Source: DATATV01 sp036268615 (lineage in GTDB: Bacteria > Actinomycetota > Actinomycetes > Mycobacteriales > Pseudonocardiaceae). From it: a stretch of DNA of 64,000 nt. The translations under genes were made by a program, and so were the position numbers. The notes beneath the pieces were generated by a model, which ran no database searches, was not told the origin of the DNA, and saw only the letters and a list, made by a program, of their open reading frames with translations. Shown piece after piece: positions 33,063 to 41,057 of this stretch. The stretch lies in NCBI GenBank assembly GCA_036268615.1, contig DATATV010000039.1, forward strand, positions 62,001 to 126,000. The letters are read 5' to 3'. Positions within the stretch are counted from its first letter, which is position 1. Each line of letters starts with the position of its first letter.

Positions 33063-33080
33063 CGTCACGTCATCGTGACG
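33063..33080 (-). promoter_or_regulatory. Inverted repeat upstream of satP-like gene
   Basis: CGTCACG-N4-CGTGACG, perfect 7-bp arms, 15 nt upstream of the start and next to the ribosome site. Candidate operator; the binding protein is unknown. Confidence 0.45.
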
Positions 33081-33268
33081 TCGAGCGTGCGTAAACCGAC
33101 AATGACGGATTACCCCGGTTGGGTGGAGAGCACAAGCACGATCGGACCAACATTCGGTAAGTGTGGCGAAGCAATCGCTGAAAGGATCACTCGAATGGGT
33201 TACTATGTCGAACCTTGTTCGACGCGGATCACCAGCGGGTAGGCGTCCGCGTCCCGGACGAGGCTGAT

Positions 33269-33274
33269 TACCGT
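33269..33274 (+). promoter_or_regulatory. Leaderless -10 (TACCGT) for Fic-fold gene
   Basis: TACCGT, 6 nt before GTG 33281. Confidence 0.5.
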
Positions 33275-33280
33275 GGAGCC

Positions 33281-34072
33281 GTGACCGATCGGTTGACCGA
33301 CTCGCAGACCGCTGATCCACTCCGCCCGCTGATGAGGCTTCCCGGCGTGACCGACGCGGTTGCCGCCGCCCGGGACGCGGTGGACCAGGTCCATCGGCAC
33401 CCGACCAACCGGCGGGGCTGGCCGACCACGGCGGCGGAGGCATCCGTCCGGGCGGCTCGCGCGTCGGCGGCGATCGACGGCGGCAGCACCCAGATCCCGG
33501 CCGACGGCACGGTGAGCGATCCGGTGCTGGCCGGCGCGCTGCGAGTGGCCGAGGCGCTCGGCCCGATGTTGGGCACCTGGCAGCGCGCGCCGATGCAGGC
33601 CCTGGCCCGGCTGCACACCCTGGCCGCCGCGGACCTGCCCACCGACTCCGGACAGCCGGACTCCGGACGGCCGGACTTCGACGGCCTCGGCCGGCCGCGC
33701 AACGCGCCCGGCGTGACCGAACGACTGGACCTGCTCGCCGGCCTGGTCGCCGGGGGCACCGCGGTGCCGGCTCCGGTAGTCGCCGCCATCGTGCACGGCG
33801 AACTGCTCACGCTGGCCCCGTTCGGCACCGCCGACGGCGTGGTCGCCCGGGCCGCGGCCCGGCTCACCCTGATCGCCACCGGCCTGGACCAGAAGGGCCT
33901 CGTCGTGCCGGAGGTGGCCTTTCTGCGTCGCGGAAACGCCTACCCGGCCGCCGCGCACGCGTTTGCCACCGGTGGTGGCGACGGTCTCGGCGAGTGGCTG
34001 GTGTTCTGCTGCACCGCCATCGTCGACGGTGCCAAGGAAGCCCTGAGCATCGCCGAGGCCGCCGCGGCCTGA
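33281..34072 (+). CDS. Degenerate Fic-fold protein
   Basis: 263 residues from GTG 33281. Helical sequence with Fic-like landmarks: EASVRAARASAAIDGGST (position of the Fic alpha-inhibitor or substrate helix), ALARLHTLAA, and HGELLTLAPFGTADGVVARAAARL, which aligns with HPFxxGNGRxxR but keeps only the PF, G and R. The catalytic His is not in place, so AMP transfer is unlikely. Annotated relatives in actinomycetes are often labelled oxidoreductases without evidence. It is divergent from the acetate operon. Confidence 0.6.
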   Translation: MTDRLTDSQTADPLRPLMRLPGVTDAVAAARDAVDQVHRHPTNRRGWPTTAAEASVRAARASAAIDGGSTQIPADGTVSDPVLAGALRVAEALGPMLGTWQRAPMQALARLHTLAAADLPTDSGQPDSGRPDFDGLGRPRNAPGVTERLDLLAGLVAGGTAVPAPVVAAIVHGELLTLAPFGTADGVVARAAARLTLIATGLDQKGLVVPEVAFLRRGNAYPAAAHAFATGGGDGLGEWLVFCCTAIVDGAKEALSIAEAAAA

Positions 34073-34335
34073 CCGGTCACGGCGTACGAAAAAGCACGGC
34101 ATGACGGTGTCCGCCATGACCGCTCACGAGTGTGACCACGCCGACCGCTGTCCAGGAACGACAAACACACCGAACTCACGTGTCAACAAGCGAATTCACA
34201 CGTCAGCGAGTGACGGTGGTCGCCTGGTCGAGGACGTGGGAGTGAATCGGTGCGACGCCAGGACACAGCTGAGGCCCGCACGACTGAACGATCGGTCTGC
34301 CGAGAGGCAAGCCAAACCTTCAGCCGTGCGGAGCG

Positions 34336-34512
34336 TCAGCGACGGTCGTCGTGGTCATCGTCCGCGTCGTCAAACCGGTCATCGTTCGACCGATCGTCGT
34401 CGGACTGGCCCGACAGCTCTCGCCGCAGAGCATCCAAGTCCGTAGGCGGAGAGCTGTATTTGAGCTCCCTGGCCACCTTGGTCTGCTTGGCCTTCGCCCG
34501 GCCGCGCCCCAT
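34336..34512 (-). CDS. DUF3073 family protein
   Basis: 58 residues from ATG 34512 (GAGGGGG upstream). MGRGRAKAKQTKVARELKYS then TDLDALRRELSG is the DUF3073 signature found across actinobacteria. The end is Asp/Arg-rich and disordered. The basic start suggests RNA or ribosome contact, but function is unknown. Its flanks (34073-34335 and 34513-34699) hold nothing recognisable. Confidence 0.88.
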   Translation of the reverse strand: MGRGRAKAKQTKVARELKYSSPPTDLDALRRELSGQSDDDRSNDDRFDDADDDHDDRR

Positions 34513-34699
34513 GGCTCGACCCCCTCGCACAAGTGCGGGGCGGCCGGGGGAATCGGCGGCCCCGCTGATCTCGACAACTGGTTCCTGCTAACTACCGTAC
34601 CGTGCCGATGGGGTTCCACGCGACGAGGCACGGTCTGTGGAAGGTGACAGTCTCATCCTGACCCGGTTCAACCACGGGCAGTCGTGACACCATGCCCCC

Positions 34700-35599
34700 G
34701 TGTCCCGTCCATTCGTCGCGTATCTGCGGGTATATGAGCCGCTCTCGTCTTTTGACCAGCCCCTGGCGGCCCGGTTGTCGGCCCGGTTGGCCGCCGGACC
34801 GCTGATTCGTATCGCCATGGGCGAACGCGAACGGGAACTGTGGCTTCGCTCACAGATCGCGGTGCCGAGCAGGTTACTGCCGGGTGAACAGTCGGATGGG
34901 CGGCCGTCGCCCCGGGCTCCACTGGACGTCCTGGTGCTCGATCCGGCGGAGGTGCCGCCCAGCCCGACCGCGACCGTCGGCGAAGGGCCGCTGGTCTGCC
35001 CGCTCGACCTGCGCCCACGCGCGGCGGCCGCGCTGGTCGGCTTCCTGGCCACCAGCGACGCCGTGCTCAGCGAGGCGACCCTGGCCGGCCCGGGCCGCAC
35101 GGTGGACGCGGCCCGCAACCACGCGGCCGAGGTGATGTCGCAGCTCGCCGGCGGCTCGGTGCACGTCATCTCGTCGACCTGGACGGTCCCGCTGCCGTGG
35201 TTCGCCCTGGTCGAGCCGGCCGAGCGGCAACTGGTGCTCGGCTCGGCCGACGGCCGCCGGGAGGTCTTCTGGCGTTCGCCGATGGCCGACGTCCGACGCC
35301 GGACCGCCCGGGCGCACGCGGTGGTGAAGGACACCATCGGCGAGGACGGCCCGGCGGGCATCCTGCGGGACACGGGTCGCTGGCTGGAGAACTTCCACCC
35401 GCACTCGGTGGTCGAACTGGACTACGGCGGCCTGGTGCAGCTGCTCGACGAGGACGAACTGCGCGCGGACACGTCGGCGCAGGACGTGCACGCGATCGTG
35501 GACGCGATGGCGGCCGGCAAGGTCGAGGAGGTCGGCGTCCTGTACGAACGGCTCAGCGAGTTCTGGGGCGGGCTGGCGGCGCGGGAACGGGCGAACTAG
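34700..35599 (+). CDS. Conserved actinobacterial hypothetical protein
   Basis: 299 residues from GTG 34700. Soluble, no signal peptide. Sequence landmarks: VAYLRVYEPLSSFDQPLAAR, PLVCPLDLRPRAAAALVGFL, HVISSTWTVPLPWFALVEPA, FWRSPMADVRRRTARAHAVV, VVELDYGGLVQLLDEDEL. The FxxVEP...R..Y spacing is shared by homologues in many actinomycetes located near DUF3073 genes. Function unknown. Confidence 0.7.
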   Translation: MSRPFVAYLRVYEPLSSFDQPLAARLSARLAAGPLIRIAMGERERELWLRSQIAVPSRLLPGEQSDGRPSPRAPLDVLVLDPAEVPPSPTATVGEGPLVCPLDLRPRAAAALVGFLATSDAVLSEATLAGPGRTVDAARNHAAEVMSQLAGGSVHVISSTWTVPLPWFALVEPAERQLVLGSADGRREVFWRSPMADVRRRTARAHAVVKDTIGEDGPAGILRDTGRWLENFHPHSVVELDYGGLVQLLDEDELRADTSAQDVHAIVDAMAAGKVEEVGVLYERLSEFWGGLAARERAN

Positions 35600-36104
35600 C
35601 GGGGTCGGGGTTTGTCGGCGCCCTGCCTTGTGGCGGGCACGACTGTCGGATCGGGGTGTCTGTCTGTCCGATGGGGTGCCTGGCTGTCAGTGGGTCCGGC
35701 CCGCTCGTCCAGCCGGCTCGTCCGTCCCCGGGCCTGGCTGGCCGCGACCTGTCGTCCCACCCAGCTTCCGGAGCCCCACGGCGGGCCGCTCGGACGCATA
35801 CGGACGCCCCGCCAGTAACCCACTCAGCCGCCCGCAACAGCACAACCGGGCCCCCGCCGAGCCGGCCAATCAGCCGACCGCCCACCCCTGTCCACAGCCC
35901 ACGAGTTATCCACAGGCACCGCCCGCACACGAGGTTTCGGCCCGCCCGCCGACTAGACTGGCCAGGGGCAGCCCCCCAGGGTGGGTGGGGGCTGTGCTGA
36001 TGCGGGGCAGCGAAACTTTTCCCTTGGCACAGCCCGAATTCGCGGCAGGCCCCAGTACCCACGGGCTCAACCCGAGAACGACGGCAGGCCGGCGCGCGGA
36101 GTAG
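35600..36104. other. 0.5-kb intergenic gap with DnaA-box-like pair
   Basis: No gene supported between the plus-strand hypothetical gene and the minus-strand rsiG-like gene. It carries the 9-mer pair at 35888-35914. Confidence 0.5.
35888..35914 (+). other. Pair of DnaA-box-like 9-mers
   Basis: CTGTCCACA (35888-35896, one mismatch to TTGTCCACA) and TTATCCACA (35906-35914), 18 bp apart start to start, the same spacing as the pair at 27.6 kb. Confidence 0.5.
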
Positions 36105-36743
36105 CTATTCCCCGAGCGGTAGCCGCTGAGCCGCCAGCAACTCGTCCACCGACGCCCGGCCCTGCTGGTACCGCCCGGCGATCTCCGAGTTGAGCATGTC
36201 GACCACGACCTGGACCTGCCGGCGCCGCTGCGAGACCGAGACCTCTTCGCCCTGGTAGGTGCGCAGCGCCGCGTCCAGCCGTCGGTCGCTCAGCGCGTCC
36301 ACGTCGGACAGATCCACGTCGGAGACCAGCGCCTCGACGTGCCGGCGGTGCGCCTCGGCCCGGGACGGCTCCAGGGTCGAGTGCCGACCCTGACCGGTCG
36401 CCGGTCCGACCGCGTTCGCGGACAGGATCGTCACCAACTGCTCCACCACGGCCACCGAACCGCCCTCGGCCCGGCGCTTCTGCTCGGCCCGCACGATGTC
36501 GATCCGGGCATGCAGCAGTCGTCTGACGTAGGACAGGTCGGTTTCTTCTTGCGCTGCCTCATCGCGCAAAGTGCGCACATCGTCGAGAGAGCGCTCGACC
36601 AACCCCTCGGTATATGCGGGGTCGAGTACGCGGTCGATACGCCGGCGCCCGCCCGGACGAACCTCGATCACCCCCCTATCCTGCGGTATAGGCATAGTTC
36701 CCGCCAACACTTGTCCATGGACTTGTTTTGAGATTTCACTCAT
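36105..36743 (-). CDS. rsiG: RsiG-like anti-sigma / c-di-GMP-binding coiled-coil protein
   Basis: 212 residues from ATG 36743 (GGGAG 6 nt upstream; overlaps the BKACE stop by 8 bp). Two helical segments carry the RsiG ligand motif E(X)3S(X)2R(X)3Q(X)3D. The second is exact (EVSVSQRRRQVQVVVD); the first has His for Gln (ETDLSYVRRLLHARID). In Streptomyces, RsiG binds c-di-GMP through paired motifs and holds the sigma factor WhiG, blocking sporulation genes. A GGRRRIDRVLDPAYTEGL segment precedes the first motif as in relatives. No whiG gene is in the window. Confidence 0.82.
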   Translation of the reverse strand: MSEISKQVHGQVLAGTMPIPQDRGVIEVRPGGRRRIDRVLDPAYTEGLVERSLDDVRTLRDEAAQEETDLSYVRRLLHARIDIVRAEQKRRAEGGSVAVVEQLVTILSANAVGPATGQGRHSTLEPSRAEAHRRHVEALVSDVDLSDVDALSDRRLDAALRTYQGEEVSVSQRRRQVQVVVDMLNSEIAGRYQQGRASVDELLAAQRLPLGE

Positions 36744-37602
36744 CGATTGCTCCCGCAACCGCCATCCCGAGAAGTTCCCGCACGTCAGCAGGGGTAAGTG
36801 GGGGTCTTTGTGCAATTCGGGCCAACCCCGCTGCACGTGCAACCAATTGTGCATTGTCCCGCACGGGTTCCCGTTTGGCGTAACTGATGGTGTCCTCCAT
36901 GCCGACCCGCACGTGTCCGCCGGCCGACAGTGCCGCCAACAACACCGGCAGACTCGTCCGGCCGACCCCGGTGGCGCTGAAGCTCGCGCCCGCCGGGAGG
37001 AGCCGGAGCGCGGCCACGAGCGTCTCCGTGTCGCCGGGCATCCCCCCGGGCACACCCATCACCAGATCGACGTGCACGTGTCCGCCTGCGGGTGGCCCGT
37101 AGGTGTCCAGCAGCCGATGCAGCGACGCCAGCTGGCCAAGGTCGAAGATCTCGTACTCGGGCACGATGCTCCGCTCAAGCATGCGCTTGTGCAGCTCGAC
37201 CACGAACTCCCAGCGGTTGAGGAACACGTCGTCGCCGAAGTTGACGGTGCCCATCGTGCAGGACGCCGAGTCGGGCAGGGCGTCGAGCACGCGCAGCCGG
37301 TCGGCCTCCGGGTCGGTCACCGCGCCGCCGGTGGACAGCTGCACCACCAGGTCGGTCTGCTCGCGCAGCGCGGTCACCGTGTCGGTGAGCCGCGCGAGGT
37401 CCAGCGTCGGCTTGCTGTCCGCGCCGCGGATGTGCACGTGGATCACGCCGGCGCCGACGCGCTGGCTGTCCTGCGCGGTGCGCACCAGCTCGTCGAGGGT
37501 CACCGGCAGGTTGGGGACATCGGCCTTGGCGTGCTCGGCCCCGGTGGGGGCGACTGTGATGAGCGTGCCGTGGGAGCCCGGTCGGGGCGTCAGCACTGAC
37601 AT
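36736..37602 (-). CDS. Beta-keto acid cleavage enzyme (BKACE/DUF849)
   Basis: 288 residues from ATG 37602. TIM-barrel enzyme using acetyl-CoA and zinc to cleave 3-keto acids. Motifs: TLITVAPTGAEHAKADVP, GAGVIHVHIRG (HxH zinc ligands), LVVQLSTGGAV, and EYEIFDLGQL (Glu of the active site), then HVRVGMEDTISYAKREPV. The natural substrate of this member is unknown; the best studied relatives act on 3-keto-5-aminohexanoate or dehydrocarnitine. Shares an operon with the rsiG-like gene. Confidence 0.9.
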   Translation of the reverse strand: MSVLTPRPGSHGTLITVAPTGAEHAKADVPNLPVTLDELVRTAQDSQRVGAGVIHVHIRGADSKPTLDLARLTDTVTALREQTDLVVQLSTGGAVTDPEADRLRVLDALPDSASCTMGTVNFGDDVFLNRWEFVVELHKRMLERSIVPEYEIFDLGQLASLHRLLDTYGPPAGGHVHVDLVMGVPGGMPGDTETLVAALRLLPAGASFSATGVGRTSLPVLLAALSAGGHVRVGMEDTISYAKREPVRDNAQLVARAAGLARIAQRPPLTPADVRELLGMAVAGAIDE

Positions 37603-37609
37603 GCCCGTG

Positions 37610-37615
37610 ACCCTA
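37610..37615 (-). promoter_or_regulatory. Leaderless -10 (TAGGGT) for BKACE gene
   Basis: TAGGGT, 7 nt before ATG 37602. Confidence 0.6.
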
Positions 37616-37691
37616 TCTGGCCGGCCGGGCCTGATCCGGGCCCCGACATCGCCCGATCGGTGCTATCCGTCGTGGCTGGACGGATGGCCGG

Positions 37692-38813
37692 TCAGCCGCG
37701 CAACTTGCTGGCCGCCTCGCGGCCGGGGGCGAGCCCCTCCGCCGGCACCGAGTCCGGGTCCACCGCGGCCTGCACCTGGTGGTCGTCCGCGCCGGCGACG
37801 AGCTCCGCGTCCACCGGCACCGACCGCTTCACCAGCGCGAGCGCCACCGGTCCCAGCTCGTGGTGCTGGGCGACGGTGCCGACCCGGCCGACCACCCGGT
37901 CGCCGAGGGCCACCGACTCGCCGGTCAGCGGCAGCTCGTTGCCCGATCCGTCCAGGTGCAGCAGCACCAGTCGGCGCGGCGGCCGGCCGATGTTGTGCAC
38001 CTTGGCGACCGTCTCCTGGCCGCGGTAGCAGCCCTTGTCCAGGTGCACCGCTGAGCCGATCCAGTTGACCTCGTTGGGGATGGTCCGCTCGTCGGTGTCC
38101 ACCCCCAGCCGCGGCCGCAGCGACTCGATCCGCAGCGCCTCGAACGCCCAGCTGCCGGCCGGGTGCGCGCCGGCGGCGGTCAGCCGCTGCCACACCTCCG
38201 CCAGCCGGTCGCGCGGCACCAGCAGGTCCACCGCGTCCGGTCGCGGCCATGGCATCCGCCGCAGCAGGCCGAGGTCGCTGTCGGCCAGCCCGTAGGCGGT
38301 GGTGGGCACCGTCACACCGAGGTCGCCCAGCAGGGTGGCGGTGTCCGGGCCCAGCACGGTCAGCACGGCGAGTTCCGGCGTCGCGTCCCGGGGCTCTACT
38401 TCGGACCAGAACCGCATGGCCTCCAGGTACGTGAGCAGACCGGAACCCTTGCCCGGTTCGGTGTCCAGCCATGCCGTGTCGGCGGACTGGCCGATCACCA
38501 GGTGCTGCTCGACGTGCCCGTTGGCGTCCAGGATCAGTGCCTCGGTGCCCAGGCCGGCGGCGAATTCGCTGAGGTGCTGCGAGGTCAGTGTGTGCAGCCA
38601 GGTCCACCGGTCGGCGCCGGGCACGGCGAGCACGTCCCGGTTGGACCGGTCGACCACCGCGACCGACCGGGTCGCGGCCCGCTGTTCCACGAACGGGTCG
38701 CCGTAGTGCCAGCCGACCCCGGCGTCGGGCAGCTCGTCGGGCGTGGCCACGGCCCCGGGCGTGCCCAGCAGGGGCGAGGGTGTGGCGGTGGACGAAGCAG
38801 CAGCGGTGGTCAC
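37692..38813 (-). CDS. ygfZ: YgfZ/GcvT-domain folate-binding protein
   Basis: 373 residues from GTG 38813 (GGAGGA upstream; overlaps the fur stop by 4 bp). The YgfZ signature K-G-C-Y-x-G-Q-E is exact (HLDKGCYRGQETVAKVHNIG). The protein is tetrahydrofolate-dependent and helps assemble or repair iron-sulfur clusters in some enzymes. An N-terminal extension (GVGWHYGDPFVEQRAA) is normal for actinobacteria. Co-transcribed with the Fur-type regulator. Confidence 0.93.
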   Translation of the reverse strand: MTTAAASSTATPSPLLGTPGAVATPDELPDAGVGWHYGDPFVEQRAATRSVAVVDRSNRDVLAVPGADRWTWLHTLTSQHLSEFAAGLGTEALILDANGHVEQHLVIGQSADTAWLDTEPGKGSGLLTYLEAMRFWSEVEPRDATPELAVLTVLGPDTATLLGDLGVTVPTTAYGLADSDLGLLRRMPWPRPDAVDLLVPRDRLAEVWQRLTAAGAHPAGSWAFEALRIESLRPRLGVDTDERTIPNEVNWIGSAVHLDKGCYRGQETVAKVHNIGRPPRRLVLLHLDGSGNELPLTGESVALGDRVVGRVGTVAQHHELGPVALALVKRSVPVDAELVAGADDHQVQAAVDPDSVPAEGLAPGREAASKLRG

Positions 38814-39274
38814 GAGTCCTCCGGGTTGAGGCATTCCCGGCACATGCCGGACAGGGCGAGATGGGTCACGTCCACGGTGAAGCCGTGCTCGGACCGCACC
38901 TGGTCGGCGACCGGCTTGAGCAGGTCGGCCTCGACCTCGGTGGTCCGGCCGCACCGGTGGCAGACCAGATGTACATGTTCGTGCGCGTGCGCGGAGTAGA
39001 CCGGCGCGCCGTGCCCGAGGTGGGTGTGCCGGACCAGGCCGAGGCCCTCCAGCAGTTCCAGCGCGCGGTAGACGGTGGTGATGTTGACCGTGGGCGCGGT
39101 GTCCTGCACCTGGCTGCACACCTGTTCCGGTGTGGCGTGTTCGAGCTGTCGAACCGCGTCCAGCACAAGTTGTCGCTGCGGCGTCATCCGCATCCCGCGG
39201 GCGTGCAGCGTGGTGCGCAGCGCCGCCCGGTCGGCGGTCCGTTCCGTGGCGCCCTGACCACTTCGGGTCCTCAC
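38810..39274 (-). CDS. Fur-family metalloregulator (Nur-like by position)
   Basis: 154 residues from GTG 39274. Winged-helix LRTTLHARGMRMTPQRQLVL, TTVYRALELLEGLGLV; metal sites in HAHEHVHLVCHRCGR and the second CxxC (MCREC) that forms the structural zinc site. The same fur-ygfZ pairing in Streptomyces involves the nickel regulator Nur, so nickel is the best guess for the sensed metal; iron or zinc cannot be excluded. Divergent from the aminodeoxychorismate lyase gene. Confidence 0.88.
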   Translation of the reverse strand: MRTRSGQGATERTADRAALRTTLHARGMRMTPQRQLVLDAVRQLEHATPEQVCSQVQDTAPTVNITTVYRALELLEGLGLVRHTHLGHGAPVYSAHAHEHVHLVCHRCGRTTEVEADLLKPVADQVRSEHGFTVDVTHLALSGMCRECLNPEDS

Positions 39275-39280
39275 CCCACG

Positions 39281-39286
39281 ATCGTA
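39281..39286 (-). promoter_or_regulatory. Leaderless -10 (TACGAT) for fur-type gene
   Basis: TACGAT, 6 nt before GTG 39274. Confidence 0.6.
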
Positions 39287-39319
39287 GGCTCGTCCACCGA
39301 CTCCGTGACGGCGGCGCAG

Positions 39320-39325
39320 TAGGGT
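39320..39325 (+). promoter_or_regulatory. Leaderless -10 (TAGGGT) for pabC-like gene
   Basis: TAGGGT, 7 nt before ATG 39333; 33 bp from the divergent fur promoter, so a Fur-bound site here could affect both. Confidence 0.6.
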
Positions 39326-39332
39326 TGGTCAC

Positions 39333-40175
39333 ATGCGCGTGCTGGCGATGTTGGACGGAACCCTGGCCGATCCGGACGTACCGTTGATCAAGGTCCAGGA
39401 CCTCGGCCTGACCCGCGGCGACGGGATCTTCGAGACGATCCTGGTGGTGGACGGCAAGCCCCGCGAGCTGATGCCGCACCTGGACCGGCTGGCCCGCTCG
39501 GCGGCGATGCTGGAGCTGCCCGTACCGGACCAGGAGGGCTGGCAGCGGGCCGTGCGCGCGGTGCTGGACAACTGGACCGGCGCGGCCGAGTTCGCTCTGA
39601 AACTCATCTGCACCAGGGGAGTCGAGGGCGGCGACGGCACGCCGACCTGCTTCGCGCTGGCCATCGACATCGCCGACAAGGTGCTCCAGCAGCGCCGCGA
39701 CGGGGTGACCGCGATCACCCTGGAACGCGGCATCGAGCCGGGCCTGGCCGAGCGCGCGCCGTGGCTGCTGCTCAGCGCGAAGTCGTTGTCCTACGCGGTG
39801 AACATGGCCGCCGGCCGCGAGGCCGCCCGGCGCGACGCCGACGAGGTGATCTTCACCGCCTCGGACAACACCGTGCTGGAGGGCCCGACCTCCACCGTCG
39901 TGGTGGCCGACGGCCACACCCTGCGCACGCCCCCGTCCCAGCTGGGCATCCTGCCCGGCACCACCCAGCACGCGTTGTTCCGCGCGGCCGAGCGCGCCGG
40001 CTGGGCGATCAAGGTGGAGCCGGTGCCGGTGGCCGACCTGTTCACCGCCGACGCCGTGGTGTTCGCCTCCTCGGTGCGCAAGATCACCCGCGCGCACACC
40101 CTGGACGGCACCGCGCTGCCGGACTCGACCGCGCTGCACGCCGAACTCGTCGGCCTGTACGAATCCGAGTACTGA
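39333..40175 (+). CDS. pabC: Aminodeoxychorismate lyase (class IV PLP enzyme)
   Basis: 280 residues. Fold-type IV PLP enzyme: LGLTRGDGIFETILVVDGKP, LLLSAKSLSYAVNMAAGREA (the Lys is the PLP site), DEVIFTASDNTVLEGPTSTV, LGILPGTTQHAL. It releases p-aminobenzoate for folate. The folate link fits the folate-dependent YgfZ encoded across the divergent promoter. A D-amino-acid or branched-chain aminotransferase role is the alternative. Confidence 0.85.
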   Translation: MRVLAMLDGTLADPDVPLIKVQDLGLTRGDGIFETILVVDGKPRELMPHLDRLARSAAMLELPVPDQEGWQRAVRAVLDNWTGAAEFALKLICTRGVEGGDGTPTCFALAIDIADKVLQQRRDGVTAITLERGIEPGLAERAPWLLLSAKSLSYAVNMAAGREAARRDADEVIFTASDNTVLEGPTSTVVVADGHTLRTPPSQLGILPGTTQHALFRAAERAGWAIKVEPVPVADLFTADAVVFASSVRKITRAHTLDGTALPDSTALHAELVGLYESEY

Positions 40176-40181
40176 GCCGGC

Positions 40182-41054
40182 TCAGCCGATCGGGCGGAAC
40201 CGCACGGTGCTGCCCGGCCTGGCCTGGGCGAGGGCGGGCAGCGCGCCGACCGGGACGACGCCGATCACCGGGTAGCCGCCGGTGGTCGGATGGTCGGCCA
40301 GGAACACCACCGGCCGGCCACCGGTGGGCACCTGCACCGACCCGGTGAGCACCGGCTCGCTGGGTAGTTCCCGCCCGGCGAAGCCGTCCGCGCGCTCCAG
40401 CGCCGGCCCGGCCAGCCGGAGGCCGACCCGGTTGCTCTCCGGGGACACCTGCCAGCTGCCGGCGGCGAGCTGCCTTCCCGGCCCGGTGAACCAGTCCTCG
40501 CGCGGCCCGAGCAGCACCGGCACGGTCAGCTCCGGCTCGACCACCCGAGGGCCCAGTTCGTCCGCGCCGCAAGGAAATCCGGCCGACACCCCCACCGGCA
40601 GCACGTCCCCGGCGCGCAGCGGCGCCGGTCCGATGCCGGACAGCACGTCGGTGGACCGGCTGCCCAGCTCGACCGGCACGTCGACACCGCCGCCCACGGC
40701 GAGATAGCCGCGCAGCCCGGTCACCGGCCGGCCCACCGTGAGCACGTCCCCGACGGCCAAATGCACCGGAGTGTGCGAACCGGCCGCCCGCCCGTTCACC
40801 TCGACCGCCACGGCCGGCCCGGTCACCGCGACCGTGCACGAGCAGCCGGCCCGCAGCCGCAGGCCGCCGAGCAGCAGTTCCAGCCCGGCCGCCGACTCGG
40901 GATTGCCGACCAGCCGGTTGGCCAGCCGCAGCGCCGGCTGGTCCAGTGCGCCCGAGGGCGGCACGCCGAGGTGTGCGTGGCCGGGTCGGCCCAGGTCCTG
41001 GACGAGGGCCTGCGGGCCGGGGGTCAGGACGGTGACCGTGCGGGTGGCCGGCAT
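40182..41054 (-). CDS. pxpC: 5-oxoprolinase subunit C (KipA-like)
   Basis: 290 residues from ATG 41054. KipA/allophanate-hydrolase C domain: TVLTPGPQALVQDLGRPGHA HLGVPPSGALD, ANRLVGNPESAAGLELLLGG, WFTGPGRQLAAGSWQVSPES NRVGLRL, and FLADHPTTGGYPVIGVV. Works with PxpB (next gene) and PxpA to open 5-oxoproline with ATP. PxpA is not found in the window. Tight spacing to pxpB (3 bp). Confidence 0.9.
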   Translation of the reverse strand: MPATRTVTVLTPGPQALVQDLGRPGHAHLGVPPSGALDQPALRLANRLVGNPESAAGLELLLGGLRLRAGCSCTVAVTGPAVAVEVNGRAAGSHTPVHLAVGDVLTVGRPVTGLRGYLAVGGGVDVPVELGSRSTDVLSGIGPAPLRAGDVLPVGVSAGFPCGADELGPRVVEPELTVPVLLGPREDWFTGPGRQLAAGSWQVSPESNRVGLRLAGPALERADGFAGRELPSEPVLTGSVQVPTGGRPVVFLADHPTTGGYPVIGVVPVGALPALAQARPGSTVRFRPIG

Positions 41055-41057
41055 CGG

